Assembly: GCA_963758365.1 (NCBI GenBank)
Contig: CAVWVB010000001.1
Location: 2,480,001-2,544,000 of the forward strand
Direction: 5' to 3'
Length of the DNA stretch: 64,000 bases
From: Dokdonella_A sp963758365
Lineage (GTDB): Bacteria > Pseudomonadota > Gammaproteobacteria > Xanthomonadales > Rhodanobacteraceae
Shown here: piece after piece, positions 26,328-35,076 of the stretch
Layout of the letters: each line of letters starts with the position of its first letter
How positions within the stretch are numbered: the stretch's first letter is position 1
Position numbers and translations under genes: made by a program
Notes under the pieces: model-generated
The model's database searches: none
Told to the model about the DNA's origin: nothing
What the model saw: only the letters and a program-made list of their open reading frames with translations

Positions 26328-28103
26328 CTACGCGGATGGCTCGTGCTTGCGCTCGACGACGCGCACATGCAGCTCGGCGAGTTGCGCCGCCGGCACCGTC
26401 GAAGGCGCCGCGGTCATCAGGTCCTGCGCGCCGGTGGTTTTCGGGAATGCGATCACGTCGCGTATCGAGTCGGTGCCGGCCATCAGCGCGGCGATGCGGT
26501 CGATGCCGAACGCGATGCCGCCGTGCGGCGGTGCACCGAACCTCAGCGCCTCGAGCAGGAATCCGAACTTCGCGCGCGCCTCTTCGGCGTCGATGCCGAG
26601 CAGTTCGAACACGGCACTCTGCATTTCCGGCCGATGAATGCGGATCGAGCCGCCGCCGATTTCGTTGCCGTTGAGGACCATGTCGTAGCCGCGCGACACC
26701 GCGATCCGCGCGTTCGCGCGAAGGTCGGCGACGTCGTCGACCTTGGGCGCGGTGAACGGATGATGCAGAGCCACGTAGCGAGCGTCCTCGACGTCGTACT
26801 CGAACATCGGGAAATCGACGACCCAGAGCGGTTTCCACGCGTTTTCGACGAGGCCGCGATCGCGTCCGATCTTGAGGCGCAGCGCACCCATGAAGTCGGA
26901 AACGGTGCGGTACGCGCCGGCGCCGAACAGGACCAGATCGCCGCTGCGCGCTTCGACCCGGTCGAGCAGCGCGGTCAGGGTCGCGTCGTCGAGAAACTTC
27001 GCGATCGGCGAATTCAGGCCCTCGCGGCCCTTGCCGCGATCGTCGACCCGGATCCAGGCGAGGCCTTTCGCGCCGTATTTCGCCGCGTGCACGCCGAGCT
27101 CGTCGATCTGCCTGCGGGTCAGCTCCGCGCCGCCGCGCACGCACAACGCGGCGACGCGACCAGCGGCGTCGCGCGCGGCGTCGGAGAACACCTTGAACTC
27201 CACGTCGCGCACCGTCTCGGCGACATCCACGAGTTCGAGCGCGATGCGCAGGTCGGGTTTGTCCGAACCATAGCGGCGCAACGCTTCCGCGTAAGTCATG
27301 CGCGGGAAACTCGCATCGAGCTCGATGGCTGCAACTTCGCGGAACACCGCGCGGATCAGGTCCTCGACCGCGTCCTGCACGTCGCGCTCCTCGACGAACG
27401 CGAACTCCATGTCGAGCTGGGTGAATTCGGGCTGGCGGTCGGCGCGCAGATCCTCGTCGCGGAAACAGCGCGCGATCTGGTAGTAGCGATCGAATCCCGC
27501 CACCATGAGCAGCTGCTTGAACAACTGCGGCGACTGCGGCAACGCATAGAACCCGCCCGGGTGAACCCGGCTCGGCACCAGATAGTCGCGTGCGCCTTCG
27601 GGCGTCGCCTTGGTCAGGATCGGCGTCTCGATATCCTGGAACCCGCGCGCGTCCAGATGCCGGCGCAACGCGGACACCAGACGCGTGCGCAGGCGCAACG
27701 CGCGCTGCATGTCGGGACGACGCAGGTCGAGGTAGCGATACTTGAGCCTGAGATCCTCGTTGGTCGTCTCGTGCAGCACGAACGGCAGGTCGCGTGCCGC
27801 GTTCAACACCTCGATGCGGTCGGCCAGAACCTCGACGCGTCCGGTCCTGACCCGATCGTTGGCCGTGACGCGACGGCGCACGCGGCCGGCCACGCGCAGG
27901 CAGAACTCGTAGCCGGCCGCGCTCGCGGTCTCGAACGCGTCCGCGTTGTCGGGATCGGCGACGATCTGGACCACGCCCTCGTGATCGCGCAGATCGAGGA
28001 AGACCACGCCACCGTGATCGCGGCGCGAATCGACCCAGCCGCAGAGAACGACGGGCTGGTCGATCAGAGCCTCGTCGACGAGGCCGCAATAGTGGGTGCG
28101 CAT
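26328..28103 (-). CDS. aspS: Aspartate-tRNA ligase
   Basis: 591 residues, the bacterial-type AspRS length. An N-terminal anticodon-binding OB-fold (MRTHYCGLVDEAL, GWVDSRRDHGGVVFLDLRD) is followed by class II motif 2 (FRDEDLRADRQPEFTQLD), the bacterial GAD insertion (about residues 280-420) and motif 3 (GGIAFGIDRIAALMAG). It charges tRNA-Asp. The start at 28103 matches E. coli AspRS; the frame is open upstream, but that part is not homologous. The divergent symporter gene begins 227 bases away. fmdB, often next to aspS, is about 6.5 kb away here. Confidence 0.97.
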   Translation of the reverse strand: MRTHYCGLVDEALIDQPVVLCGWVDSRRDHGGVVFLDLRDHEGVVQIVADPDNADAFETASAAGYEFCLRVAGRVRRRVTANDRVRTGRVEVLADRIEVLNAARDLPFVLHETTNEDLRLKYRYLDLRRPDMQRALRLRTRLVSALRRHLDARGFQDIETPILTKATPEGARDYLVPSRVHPGGFYALPQSPQLFKQLLMVAGFDRYYQIARCFRDEDLRADRQPEFTQLDMEFAFVEERDVQDAVEDLIRAVFREVAAIELDASFPRMTYAEALRRYGSDKPDLRIALELVDVAETVRDVEFKVFSDAARDAAGRVAALCVRGGAELTRRQIDELGVHAAKYGAKGLAWIRVDDRGKGREGLNSPIAKFLDDATLTALLDRVEARSGDLVLFGAGAYRTVSDFMGALRLKIGRDRGLVENAWKPLWVVDFPMFEYDVEDARYVALHHPFTAPKVDDVADLRANARIAVSRGYDMVLNGNEIGGGSIRIHRPEMQSAVFELLGIDAEEARAKFGFLLEALRFGAPPHGGIAFGIDRIAALMAGTDSIRDVIAFPKTTGAQDLMTAAPSTVPAAQLAELHVRVVERKHEPSA

Positions 28104-28330
28104 GCGTGGAAACTCCGGACCTGCGAACGGCATGAAGCCGGCGGAAAAGCGCGGAATCCTAGCACGTCGGCGCACATGGATCGCCGCGCAGCTGCTGCGG
28201 TTTGCAATCACCGGGCGTGCATGTTTCCCTGAAAAGCCAGAGTCCGGCCCGCACTGCGGCTGCATCCACGCGCGCCTGCGGGGACGCCGGTCCGGTCCTG
28301 AATTTCGCGTCAAGAAGCGACCCGGAGGCA

Positions 28331-29890
28331 ATGGTTCACCTCGAACTTCTCGATTACGCGGTCATCGCCGGCTACTTCCTGATCACCGCACTGATCGGAT
28401 TCACGGTCGCGCGCGCAAGGACGACATCCGAGGACCTGTTCCTGGCCGGCCGTTCGCTCGGCCCCGCCGCGGTCGGCTTTTCGCTGTTCGCCGCGAACGT
28501 CTCTTCGGACACCCTGATCGGCCTCCCGGGCGCCGCCTACCGGCATGGCATCTCGGCGGCCAACTACGAGTGGATGGCCGGACTCGTTCTGATTTTCGCC
28601 GCGTTCTTCGTGTTGCCGGTGTTGATGCGCGCACGCATCACGACGATGCCCGAGCTGATGGAACGGCGCTTCGACGCGCGCCTGCGCAGGTATCTCTCGG
28701 CGGTCACGCTGTTCCTGTCGATCGTGCTCGACACCGCCGGATCGCTCTACGCGGGTGCGTTGATCGTGACGACGTTCGTGCCCGATCTGGGGCTGGCTCA
28801 GACGAGCCTCGCGATCGCGCTATTTACCGGCCTCTACACCGCAGCGGGTGGATTGCGTGCGGTGGTCTACACCGACGTGATGCAGGCGCTCGTCCTGCTT
28901 GCGGGTTCGGCCGTCCTGTTCGTGATCATGTTCGGGAAGTTCGACTACTCGTGGGCGAACGTGGTTGCGGCCGTGCATTCGGATCAACTCTCGCTGATCC
29001 GGCCGCTCGACGATCCCGGCGTTCCCTGGCTCGGCCTCGTGACCGGCCTGCCGATCGTCGGTTTTTACTACTGGACGATGAACCAGTACGTGGTGCAGCG
29101 CGTGCTCGGCGCTCGCGATATCGCGTCCGCGGGCCGCGCGTCGATGATCGCCGCCACGCTCAAGCTGCTGCCGCTGTTCCTGATGTGCCTGCCCGGCGTG
29201 ATGGCCGGCGTGTTGCTGCCCGGCCTCGACCATCCCGATCAGGTGTTCCCGGCCATGGTCTCCACGTTCACGCCAGCCGGACTCACCGGGCTGATCATCG
29301 CCGGATTGGTCGCGGCGCTGATGTCGACCTGTTCGGCAACGCTCAATTCCGCCGCGACCCTGGTCACGATCGACTTCGTGCAGCCGCGCTGGCCGCAGAT
29401 GACCCAGAGGCAACTGGTCCGCAGCGGACGCATCACGACCCTGCTGATCACCTTGCTCGCGGCACTGTGGGCGCCGATGATCCAGCACTTCCAGGGCTTG
29501 TGGGCCTATCTGCAGCAGGTGTTCGCGTTCGTCGCCTCGCCGCTCGTTGCGATCTTTCTCATGGGCCTGTGGTCGCGTCGACTCGGCGCCTCGGCCGCGC
29601 TGCGCGGCCTGATCTGCGGGCATGTGTTCAGCGCGCTGCTTTTCATCGCGCGCGAAACGGCCTGGATACACGTGCATTTCACGATCATCGCGGGCATCGT
29701 GTTCGTCGCGACCGCCGCGTTCACGTGGGCCTGGATGCATCTTCTCGGCCCGCGCGACCAGCCGGATGCGGACGGATCGCGCGTCGCGGTGATGGCCACG
29801 CAAGGCATCGCCCGCGTGCCGGTCGACGTGCGCTGGGCGGCGGGCGGGATCATCGGGGCCACCGCGCTGATCGTCTGGTGGTTCCGCTGA
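28331..29890 (+). CDS. Sodium:solute symporter family protein (SLC5/SSS)
   Basis: 519 residues from MVHLELLDYAVIAGYFLITAL, preceded by a close GGAGG. About thirteen membrane helices are present. SSS features include FLAGRSLGPAAVGFSLFAANVSSDTLIGLPG, in which the sodium/substrate-site region is recognisable (seen here as GFSLFAANVSSDTL), and AGGLRAVVYTDVMQ. It resembles sugar/inositol-type members. It is the first gene of the plus-strand block between aspS and fmdB and stands about 300 bases before ggpPS, so a role in solute uptake linked to osmotic balance is possible but unproven. Confidence 0.88.
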   Translation: MVHLELLDYAVIAGYFLITALIGFTVARARTTSEDLFLAGRSLGPAAVGFSLFAANVSSDTLIGLPGAAYRHGISAANYEWMAGLVLIFAAFFVLPVLMRARITTMPELMERRFDARLRRYLSAVTLFLSIVLDTAGSLYAGALIVTTFVPDLGLAQTSLAIALFTGLYTAAGGLRAVVYTDVMQALVLLAGSAVLFVIMFGKFDYSWANVVAAVHSDQLSLIRPLDDPGVPWLGLVTGLPIVGFYYWTMNQYVVQRVLGARDIASAGRASMIAATLKLLPLFLMCLPGVMAGVLLPGLDHPDQVFPAMVSTFTPAGLTGLIIAGLVAALMSTCSATLNSAATLVTIDFVQPRWPQMTQRQLVRSGRITTLLITLLAALWAPMIQHFQGLWAYLQQVFAFVASPLVAIFLMGLWSRRLGASAALRGLICGHVFSALLFIARETAWIHVHFTIIAGIVFVATAAFTWAWMHLLGPRDQPDADGSRVAVMATQGIARVPVDVRWAAGGIIGATALIVWWFR

Positions 29891-30196
29891 GCGCTTGCAG
29901 CGTTCGCGCGGTGGCATGGCCAGCCGATTCAGTTCCCCCCGCGGAGTCGGCACGGATCCAAGCCGCATGCTAGAATGTCCAGATAAATCCGCAAGTTGCG
30001 ATACTTCTCCGGAGCCGGCCACGGCTCCGATGCGTGCCGCGGCTACCCGCGCTGCCGCTTCCGGCCGACCGTCATCCGGGCCGGCTCGCGGCGCCGCCGC
30101 GATGCCCTGATTGCAGCGGCCCGGCATGCGCGCGCTGCGCCGTACCTGCGGCAGCCGCCTCGCGCGCTCCGCCCACCCAAAAAGGACCCCGTCTCG
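29891..30196 (+). promoter_or_regulatory. Gap upstream of ggpPS with a possible extended -10 promoter
   Basis: A 306-base gap without a convincing gene. An extended -10 element TGC-TAGAAT (29968-29976) lies about 220 bases before the ggpPS start; no good -35 is seen 17 bases upstream. The rest is GC-rich with no strong hairpin. A salt-responsive promoter would be expected here from the gene it precedes, but that is inference. Confidence 0.3.
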
Positions 30197-32533
30197 ATGC
30201 TCGACTCCCTCGACTCACCCGATCACTCCGCCACGCCCGACGCCGAACGGCAGACCGCTGCCGACTTGCGGTTCCTGCTCGCAACCGATCTCGACGGCAC
30301 GTTTCTCGCGGGCGATCCCGAGGAGCGGTTGCGCCTCTACCAGTTGCTCAGCCGGCATGACAATGTCGGCCTCGCCTATGTGACCGGGCGCGGCCTCGAG
30401 TCGGTACTGCCGCTGCTTGCCGATCCGACCCTGCCGCAGCCTGACTTCATCGTCTGCGATGTCGGCGCGACCGTCGTGCACGGTCGCGACTGCCGACCGG
30501 TGCAGCCGCTGCAGACCAGCATCGCGCGGCGCTGGCCCGGCGAGCAGGTCGTCGCGCAGGCGATCGGCGAGCGTGCGGGACTGCTGCGCCAGAACGTACC
30601 CCAGGAGCGCCGCGTGTCGTACTTCTGTGAGGCCGACGCGGTCGACGATGCGCTCGCAGGCACGGTCGCCGAGCTGGGCTGCGAACTGCTGTACTCGGCC
30701 AACCGCTATCTCGACGTGCTGCCCAGGGGGGTGAGCAAGGGCTCCTCCCTGCGCGAACTGATCGCGCATATCGGTATCCCCGCGGAGCGCGTGCTCGTGG
30801 CCGGCGACACCTTGAACGACCTGTCGATGTACGCGCATGGATGCCCCGGCGTCTGCGTGGGCGGGTCCGAGCCGCGCCTGCTGGAAGCGACGCGCGGACG
30901 CGACGATGTGCTGCACGCGGAGCGGACCGGCTGCGGCGGAATCCTGCAGGCACTCGAACATTTCGGCCTGGTCCAGCCCGAGCATCTCGAGCGCGACAGC
31001 AGCGGCACGCCGCAGGCCGGCAAGTCGGACCTGGTCATCGTCTATCACCGCCTGCCCTACGAGGAAACGATCGAGAACGGCGAGGTCAAGCGGTGCCGGC
31101 CGAAATCCCCGAACGGGATCATTCCCACGCTGCTCTCGTTCTTCGCCGACGGACGCAAGGGTTCGTGGGTGGCGTGGTCGATTCATGACGGCAGGCACGG
31201 CGAGTTCGCTCCGCATACGGCGATCGATCCGGATACCTATCCGAACCTGACCGCCGCACGCGTCCCGCTGCGCAAGCAGGATGTCGATATCTTCTACAAG
31301 AGCTTCTCGAAGGAAGCGTTCTGGCCGCTGCTGCATACGTTCTGGGAGCGCGCGCGATTCCGCGAGGATCACTGGCGCGTGTTCTGCAGCGTGAACCGGG
31401 CATTCGCCGAACGCGTAGCGGCCGAGGCGGCGGAAGGCGCCACGGTCTGGATCCACGACTACAACCTGTGGATGACACCCGCCTACCTGCGCGAGCTGAG
31501 ACCGGACGTGCGCATCGCGTTCTTCCACCACACGCATTTTCCTTCGGCGGATGTGTTCAACGTAGTGCCCTGGCGGCGCGACATCGTCGGCAGCCTGCTG
31601 CAGTGCGACTACGTGGGTTTCCACGTGCCTCGCCAGGTCGAGAATTTCGTCGACGTGGTTCGCGGCGTGGCCCCCGTGGACGTGGTCTCGAGCGAGAACT
31701 GCGCGCCACGCTTCGTGACCTACGGTTGCGCAGTCGGTGTCGAGCAGATGAGCTCGATCATCGAAGTCGGTGGCCGCCGCATCCATCTGGGCGCGCATCC
31801 GGTCGGCCTCGATGTCGCTCGGGTACGCCACATCCTCGACGAACCGGCGTCGCGCGAGCGCATCGCGCAGCTGCGTCGCGAGCTGGACGGACAGCGTCTG
31901 ATCTTTTCGGTCGAACGCCTCGATTACACCAAGGGAACGCTGCAGAAGCTCAATGCCTACGAGCGTCTTCTCGAACGTTCGCCCGACCTGCACGGGCAGG
32001 TCACCCTGTTCTGCGTGTGTGTTCCGGCCGCACGCGAGATGACCGTGTACCGGCAGCTGCAGACCCAGATCGAGCAGGCGGTCGGGCGCATCAACGGCCG
32101 CTTTTCACGACTCGGCTGGACGCCGCTGCAGTTCTTCTTCCGCGCGTTGCCGTTCGAGGAGCTGCAGGCCTACTACGCGAGCGCGGACGTGATGTGGATC
32201 ACCTCGCTGCGCGACGGCCTGAATCTCGTCGCCAAGGAGTTCGTTGCCGCGCAGGGCGCCAGCGGCGGGCACGGCGTGCTCGTGCTTTCCGAGTTCGCGG
32301 GCGCGGCAGCCGAACTCAAGGGTGCCCTGCTCACCAACCCGCACGACATCGAGGACCTTGCCGCGGTCTGCCATCGCGCGCTGACGACTCCGGCGGACGA
32401 AGCATCGAGCCGCATGCACACGCTTTACGAGATCGTGCGCCATCACGACGTCACCCGCTGGGGCGAGGATTTCCTGGCCGCGGTCGCGATGTCGGCCGCG
32501 GACTCGCCGGCGACACCGGTTGCCACTGGTTGA
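30197..32533 (+). CDS. ggpPS: Bifunctional glucosylglycerol-phosphate phosphatase/synthase (GgpPS type)
   Basis: 778 residues in two parts. Residues 25-270 form a HAD phosphatase: DLDGT at 31-35, YVTGRG, then SKGSSLRELI and VLVAGDTLNDLSMY. Residues about 285-765 form a GT20 glycosyltransferase of the trehalose-phosphate-synthase/GgpS type: VWIHDYNLWMTPAYLREL, RLDYTKGTLQKLNAYERLL, WITSLRDGLNLVAKEFVA. An N-terminal phosphatase fused to a C-terminal synthase is the reverse of OtsA-OtsB fusions and matches GgpPS described from Stenotrophomonas rhizophila and Azotobacter. It makes the compatible solute glucosylglycerol from ADP-glucose and glycerol-3-phosphate. A ycaD-type gene follows, as in Stenotrophomonas. 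It could instead make trehalose or mannosylglycerate, but the fusion order argues against that. Confidence 0.83.
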   Translation: MLDSLDSPDHSATPDAERQTAADLRFLLATDLDGTFLAGDPEERLRLYQLLSRHDNVGLAYVTGRGLESVLPLLADPTLPQPDFIVCDVGATVVHGRDCRPVQPLQTSIARRWPGEQVVAQAIGERAGLLRQNVPQERRVSYFCEADAVDDALAGTVAELGCELLYSANRYLDVLPRGVSKGSSLRELIAHIGIPAERVLVAGDTLNDLSMYAHGCPGVCVGGSEPRLLEATRGRDDVLHAERTGCGGILQALEHFGLVQPEHLERDSSGTPQAGKSDLVIVYHRLPYEETIENGEVKRCRPKSPNGIIPTLLSFFADGRKGSWVAWSIHDGRHGEFAPHTAIDPDTYPNLTAARVPLRKQDVDIFYKSFSKEAFWPLLHTFWERARFREDHWRVFCSVNRAFAERVAAEAAEGATVWIHDYNLWMTPAYLRELRPDVRIAFFHHTHFPSADVFNVVPWRRDIVGSLLQCDYVGFHVPRQVENFVDVVRGVAPVDVVSSENCAPRFVTYGCAVGVEQMSSIIEVGGRRIHLGAHPVGLDVARVRHILDEPASRERIAQLRRELDGQRLIFSVERLDYTKGTLQKLNAYERLLERSPDLHGQVTLFCVCVPAAREMTVYRQLQTQIEQAVGRINGRFSRLGWTPLQFFFRALPFEELQAYYASADVMWITSLRDGLNLVAKEFVAAQGASGGHGVLVLSEFAGAAAELKGALLTNPHDIEDLAAVCHRALTTPADEASSRMHTLYEIVRHHDVTRWGEDFLAAVAMSAADSPATPVATG

Positions 32534-32537
32534 GCCT

Positions 32538-32559
32538 GCGACCCCGGTTTCGGGGTCGC
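32538..32559 (+). terminator. Perfect hairpin between ggpPS and ycaD
   Basis: GCGACCCCG-GTTT-CGGGGTCGC, a 9-base perfect stem with a 4-base loop, starting 4 bases after the ggpPS stop. There is no T-run after it. It could attenuate ycaD expression or stabilise the 3-prime end of ggpPS mRNA. Confidence 0.5.
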
Positions 32560-32601
32560 CACGCGATTCCGCAGGCACCGAATCACCTACGACGATCACT
32601 G

Positions 32602-33843
32602 ATGCTGCATTCCCTGCGTCCGATCATCTCCCTGCTGGCCGGCGTCGCCCTGCTCCTGCTCGGCAGCGGCCTGCTGAATACGTTGATTCCGCTGCGCGGC
32701 GTTGCGCTGGGCTTCTCTTCCGGCCTGCTCGGCGCGTTGACTTCGGCCTACTTCAGCGGATTCCTGCTCGGCACCTTCATCGCGCCCGGGATCATCCGCC
32801 GCGTCGGTCACATCCGCGCGTTTGCCCTGTGCGCCTCGGTCTGCGCGTGTGTCGTGCTCATGCACGCATTGAGCAGCTCGGCATGGCTGTGGCTGCTGCT
32901 GCGACTGCTGATCGGCATCGCGCTGGTCGGTTTGTACACGGTGATCGAGAGCTGGCTGAACGCGCGCACCGAACCCGCCCGGCGCGGCGGCGTGTTCGCG
33001 ACCTACATGGTCGTCAATCTGGGCTCGCTGGCGCTCGCACAGCAGTTGCTGCGCAGCGGGGATACGCGACCGTTCGTCGCGTTCATCCTGGTTGCCCTGC
33101 TCGTCTGCGCGTCGACCCTGCCGGTGCTGTGGACGCGACAGGCCCAGCCGGTCCTGCAGCAGGCGCCCCGCCTGCGCCTGCGACGACTGTTTGCGGCAGC
33201 GCCTTCGGCAGGCGCGGGCGCGCTGCTTTCCGGACTCGCGATGGGCGCGTTCTGGGGTCTGCTGCCGGTCTACGCAACGCGCGCGGGACTGGATCACGAT
33301 GCGATCGGAACCTACATGAGCGTTGCGATCCTCGGTGGCGCGGCTCTGCAATGGCCGATCGGCCGCCTGTCCGATCGCCACGACCGCCGGCTCGCGCTGA
33401 CGCTGGTCGGCGCGTGCGCGTGCGGGCTCGCGATCGTGCTGCCCTTCACGCCGGTTGCCGGATTCGCATCGCACCTGCTGATCTTTCTGTACGGCGGCGC
33501 GGCGTTCGCGATCTATCCGATCGTGGTCGCGCATCTGCTCGATCACCTTGCGCCCGAGGATCTGCTGCCGGCCAGCAGCAGCGTGCTGCTGCTCGCAGGA
33601 CTTGGTTCGGCGCTCGGTCCGCTCGCGGGCGGTATCGCGATGGGCTGGCTCGGACCCGCCGCGCTGTTTGCGTGGTTCGCGCTCGCCCAGGGCACGCTCG
33701 CCGCATTCGCGGGCTACCGCTATCACGTGTTCGGACGCGCGCACACGCCCGACTCCCGTTTCGTGCCGATGTTGCGCACGACCCCGGCCGCGCTCGAGAT
33801 GCATGCAGGAAGCGGCGACGAGAACGCCGCGGCGGAACGCTGA
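32602..33843 (+). CDS. YcaD-type MFS transporter
   Basis: 413 residues with twelve helices. The N-terminus (LLLLGSGLLNTLIPLRGVAL and FSSGLLGALTSAYFSGFLLG) and YTVIESWLNARTEPARRGGVFA match the YcaD family. Its start is 68 bases after ggpPS, and the same gene pair is known from Stenotrophomonas rhizophila, suggesting export, retrieval or exchange of glucosylglycerol or a related solute. Transport has not been shown by the sequence itself. The C-terminal 40 residues are hydrophilic. Confidence 0.85.
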   Translation: MLHSLRPIISLLAGVALLLLGSGLLNTLIPLRGVALGFSSGLLGALTSAYFSGFLLGTFIAPGIIRRVGHIRAFALCASVCACVVLMHALSSSAWLWLLLRLLIGIALVGLYTVIESWLNARTEPARRGGVFATYMVVNLGSLALAQQLLRSGDTRPFVAFILVALLVCASTLPVLWTRQAQPVLQQAPRLRLRRLFAAAPSAGAGALLSGLAMGAFWGLLPVYATRAGLDHDAIGTYMSVAILGGAALQWPIGRLSDRHDRRLALTLVGACACGLAIVLPFTPVAGFASHLLIFLYGGAAFAIYPIVVAHLLDHLAPEDLLPASSSVLLLAGLGSALGPLAGGIAMGWLGPAALFAWFALAQGTLAAFAGYRYHVFGRAHTPDSRFVPMLRTTPAALEMHAGSGDENAAAER

Positions 33844-33913
33844 TCCGCCGCGACGTTGGCGGGCACCCGGGGAGAACCGGAGACCCGCACCTCGTGCCGG
33901 AGACTCTCGAGGG

Positions 33914-34552
33914 TCAGCGCCAGCGGCGATCGACCAGGAACACGCCCGCGCAGCCCTGGGTCACCCAGACGCCCGCACGGTTGAAGCCCCAGGTGCGGCC
34001 TTCGATGCACCGCGTCTTGGAGATCTGGCGCTCGAGGCGGACCCGGCTGCCGCGGCCGGTATCGACCTGGCACATGCGGTAGTCGAATCCCTGACTCTCG
34101 CAACGCACGCGGATCGCGGTGTTGAAGCCCGGACCGGGCTGCCAGCCGCCAGGACCGTGGTCGGGGCCGCGATCATGATCGCCGCCGCCCCAGCGACGCC
34201 GCACGCGGAACACGGCTTCGCAGCCCTGATCGACCCAGATACCCGCGCGGTTCCAGCCCCAACTCCGGCCCTCTACGCACGCGGCATTGGAAATCTGCCG
34301 CACGATGCGGACCTCGCTGCCGCGTCCGGTGTCGATTCGGCACATCTGATAGTTGTAGCCGCTGCTCGCACAGCGCACTTCGATATCCCGATTCCATCCG
34401 GGACCCGGCCGCCAGTCGCGATCGTTGCCGTATTGGGTCGATGCGACCGCGCCAAGCGCACCGGCGACCTGCGCCGGCGCCTGCGCCGAGGCCAACCCTG
34501 CCGTGCAAACGGACAACGCCAACGCTGCAAATGCAAATCCAAACTTGCGCAT
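33914..34552 (-). CDS. Secreted DUF3011 protein with two tandem repeats
   Basis: 212 residues. The signal peptide MRKFGFAFAALALSVCTAGLASAQ is followed by a short Ala-rich linker and two DUF3011 units (residues about 55-115 and 145-208). Each unit carries VRC-x(n)-MC-x-(I/V)DTGRGS, (V/L)xRQIS, a Cys in CVEGR/CIEGR, WG-(W/F)-NRAG-(I/V)WV and a late GC. The four Cys per unit probably form disulfides outside the cytoplasm. The linker is Gly/His/Asp-rich (GGGDHDRGPDHGPGG). Function is unknown; the family is common in Lysobacterales. It is convergent with the ycaD gene. Confidence 0.82.
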   Translation of the reverse strand: MRKFGFAFAALALSVCTAGLASAQAPAQVAGALGAVASTQYGNDRDWRPGPGWNRDIEVRCASSGYNYQMCRIDTGRGSEVRIVRQISNAACVEGRSWGWNRAGIWVDQGCEAVFRVRRRWGGGDHDRGPDHGPGGWQPGPGFNTAIRVRCESQGFDYRMCQVDTGRGSRVRLERQISKTRCIEGRTWGFNRAGVWVTQGCAGVFLVDRRWR

Positions 34553-34554
34553 GA

Positions 34555-34569
34555 CTTACTCCCCGTAAG
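34555..34569 (-). promoter_or_regulatory. Ribosome-binding site inside a small hairpin (DUF3011 gene)
   Basis: On the minus strand CTTAC-GGGGA-GTAAG lies 2 bases before the ATG. The Shine-Dalgarno GGGGAG sits in the loop of a 5-base stem, so translation may be tuned by pairing. Confidence 0.35.
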
Positions 34570-34639
34570 TGATAAGGGCGAAATGAAGCCTGCACGAGTC
34601 TAGTCCGCGCGGATGAACACAACCGGAGCGAGGGTCCGG

Positions 34640-34990
34640 TCAGTCCGAAGCGTTCGCCTTGGCCGCGGCGGGCGTCGCCGCCGGCGCAGCCGTCTTCGGC
34701 GCCGGCTTGGCGTCCGCCTTGCTGCCGTCGGGCTTGGCATCGGATTTCGCGGGCGCGTCGGCCCTGGGCGGTTCGTCCGCGCCGGCGAGATTGCGCTTCC
34801 TGTCGCCTTCCTTCTTGAAGTCGGTCTCGTACCAGCCTTTGCCGGCCAGGCGAAACGCAGGCGCGGTGAGGCGGCGTCTGACCCGGGGTCGACCACATTC
34901 GGGACAATCGACCGGATCGGAATCGGAAAGTTTCTGCAGACGATCGAAGACCGCATTGCAGGCGTCGCATTCGAACTCGTAGATCGGCAT
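34640..34990 (-). CDS. FmdB family zinc-ribbon protein with a long Lys/Ala/Pro tail
   Basis: 116 residues. MPIYEFECDACNAVFD carries C8 and C11, and VDCPECGRP carries C29 and C32, the FmdB zinc ribbon. The core ends near residue 60; the remaining half is low-complexity (A, K, P, D). FmdB genes often sit next to aspS; here the two are on the same strand but about 6.5 kb apart, with a plus-strand block between them. Function is poorly known, possibly regulatory. Confidence 0.85.
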   Translation of the reverse strand: MPIYEFECDACNAVFDRLQKLSDSDPVDCPECGRPRVRRRLTAPAFRLAGKGWYETDFKKEGDRKRNLAGADEPPRADAPAKSDAKPDGSKADAKPAPKTAAPAATPAAAKANASD

Positions 34991-35076
34991 GGCGCAATTC
35001 CGGCTTTCGGGATCTGGCCCGCACTATGCGGACACCGACGCGCAAATCAAGGCGCCACTGCGTGCGCTCGCCGCAC

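Noticed and set aside
26268..28232. Long plus-strand open frame opposite aspS
   Set aside because: Antisense shadow of aspS without any recognisable motif.
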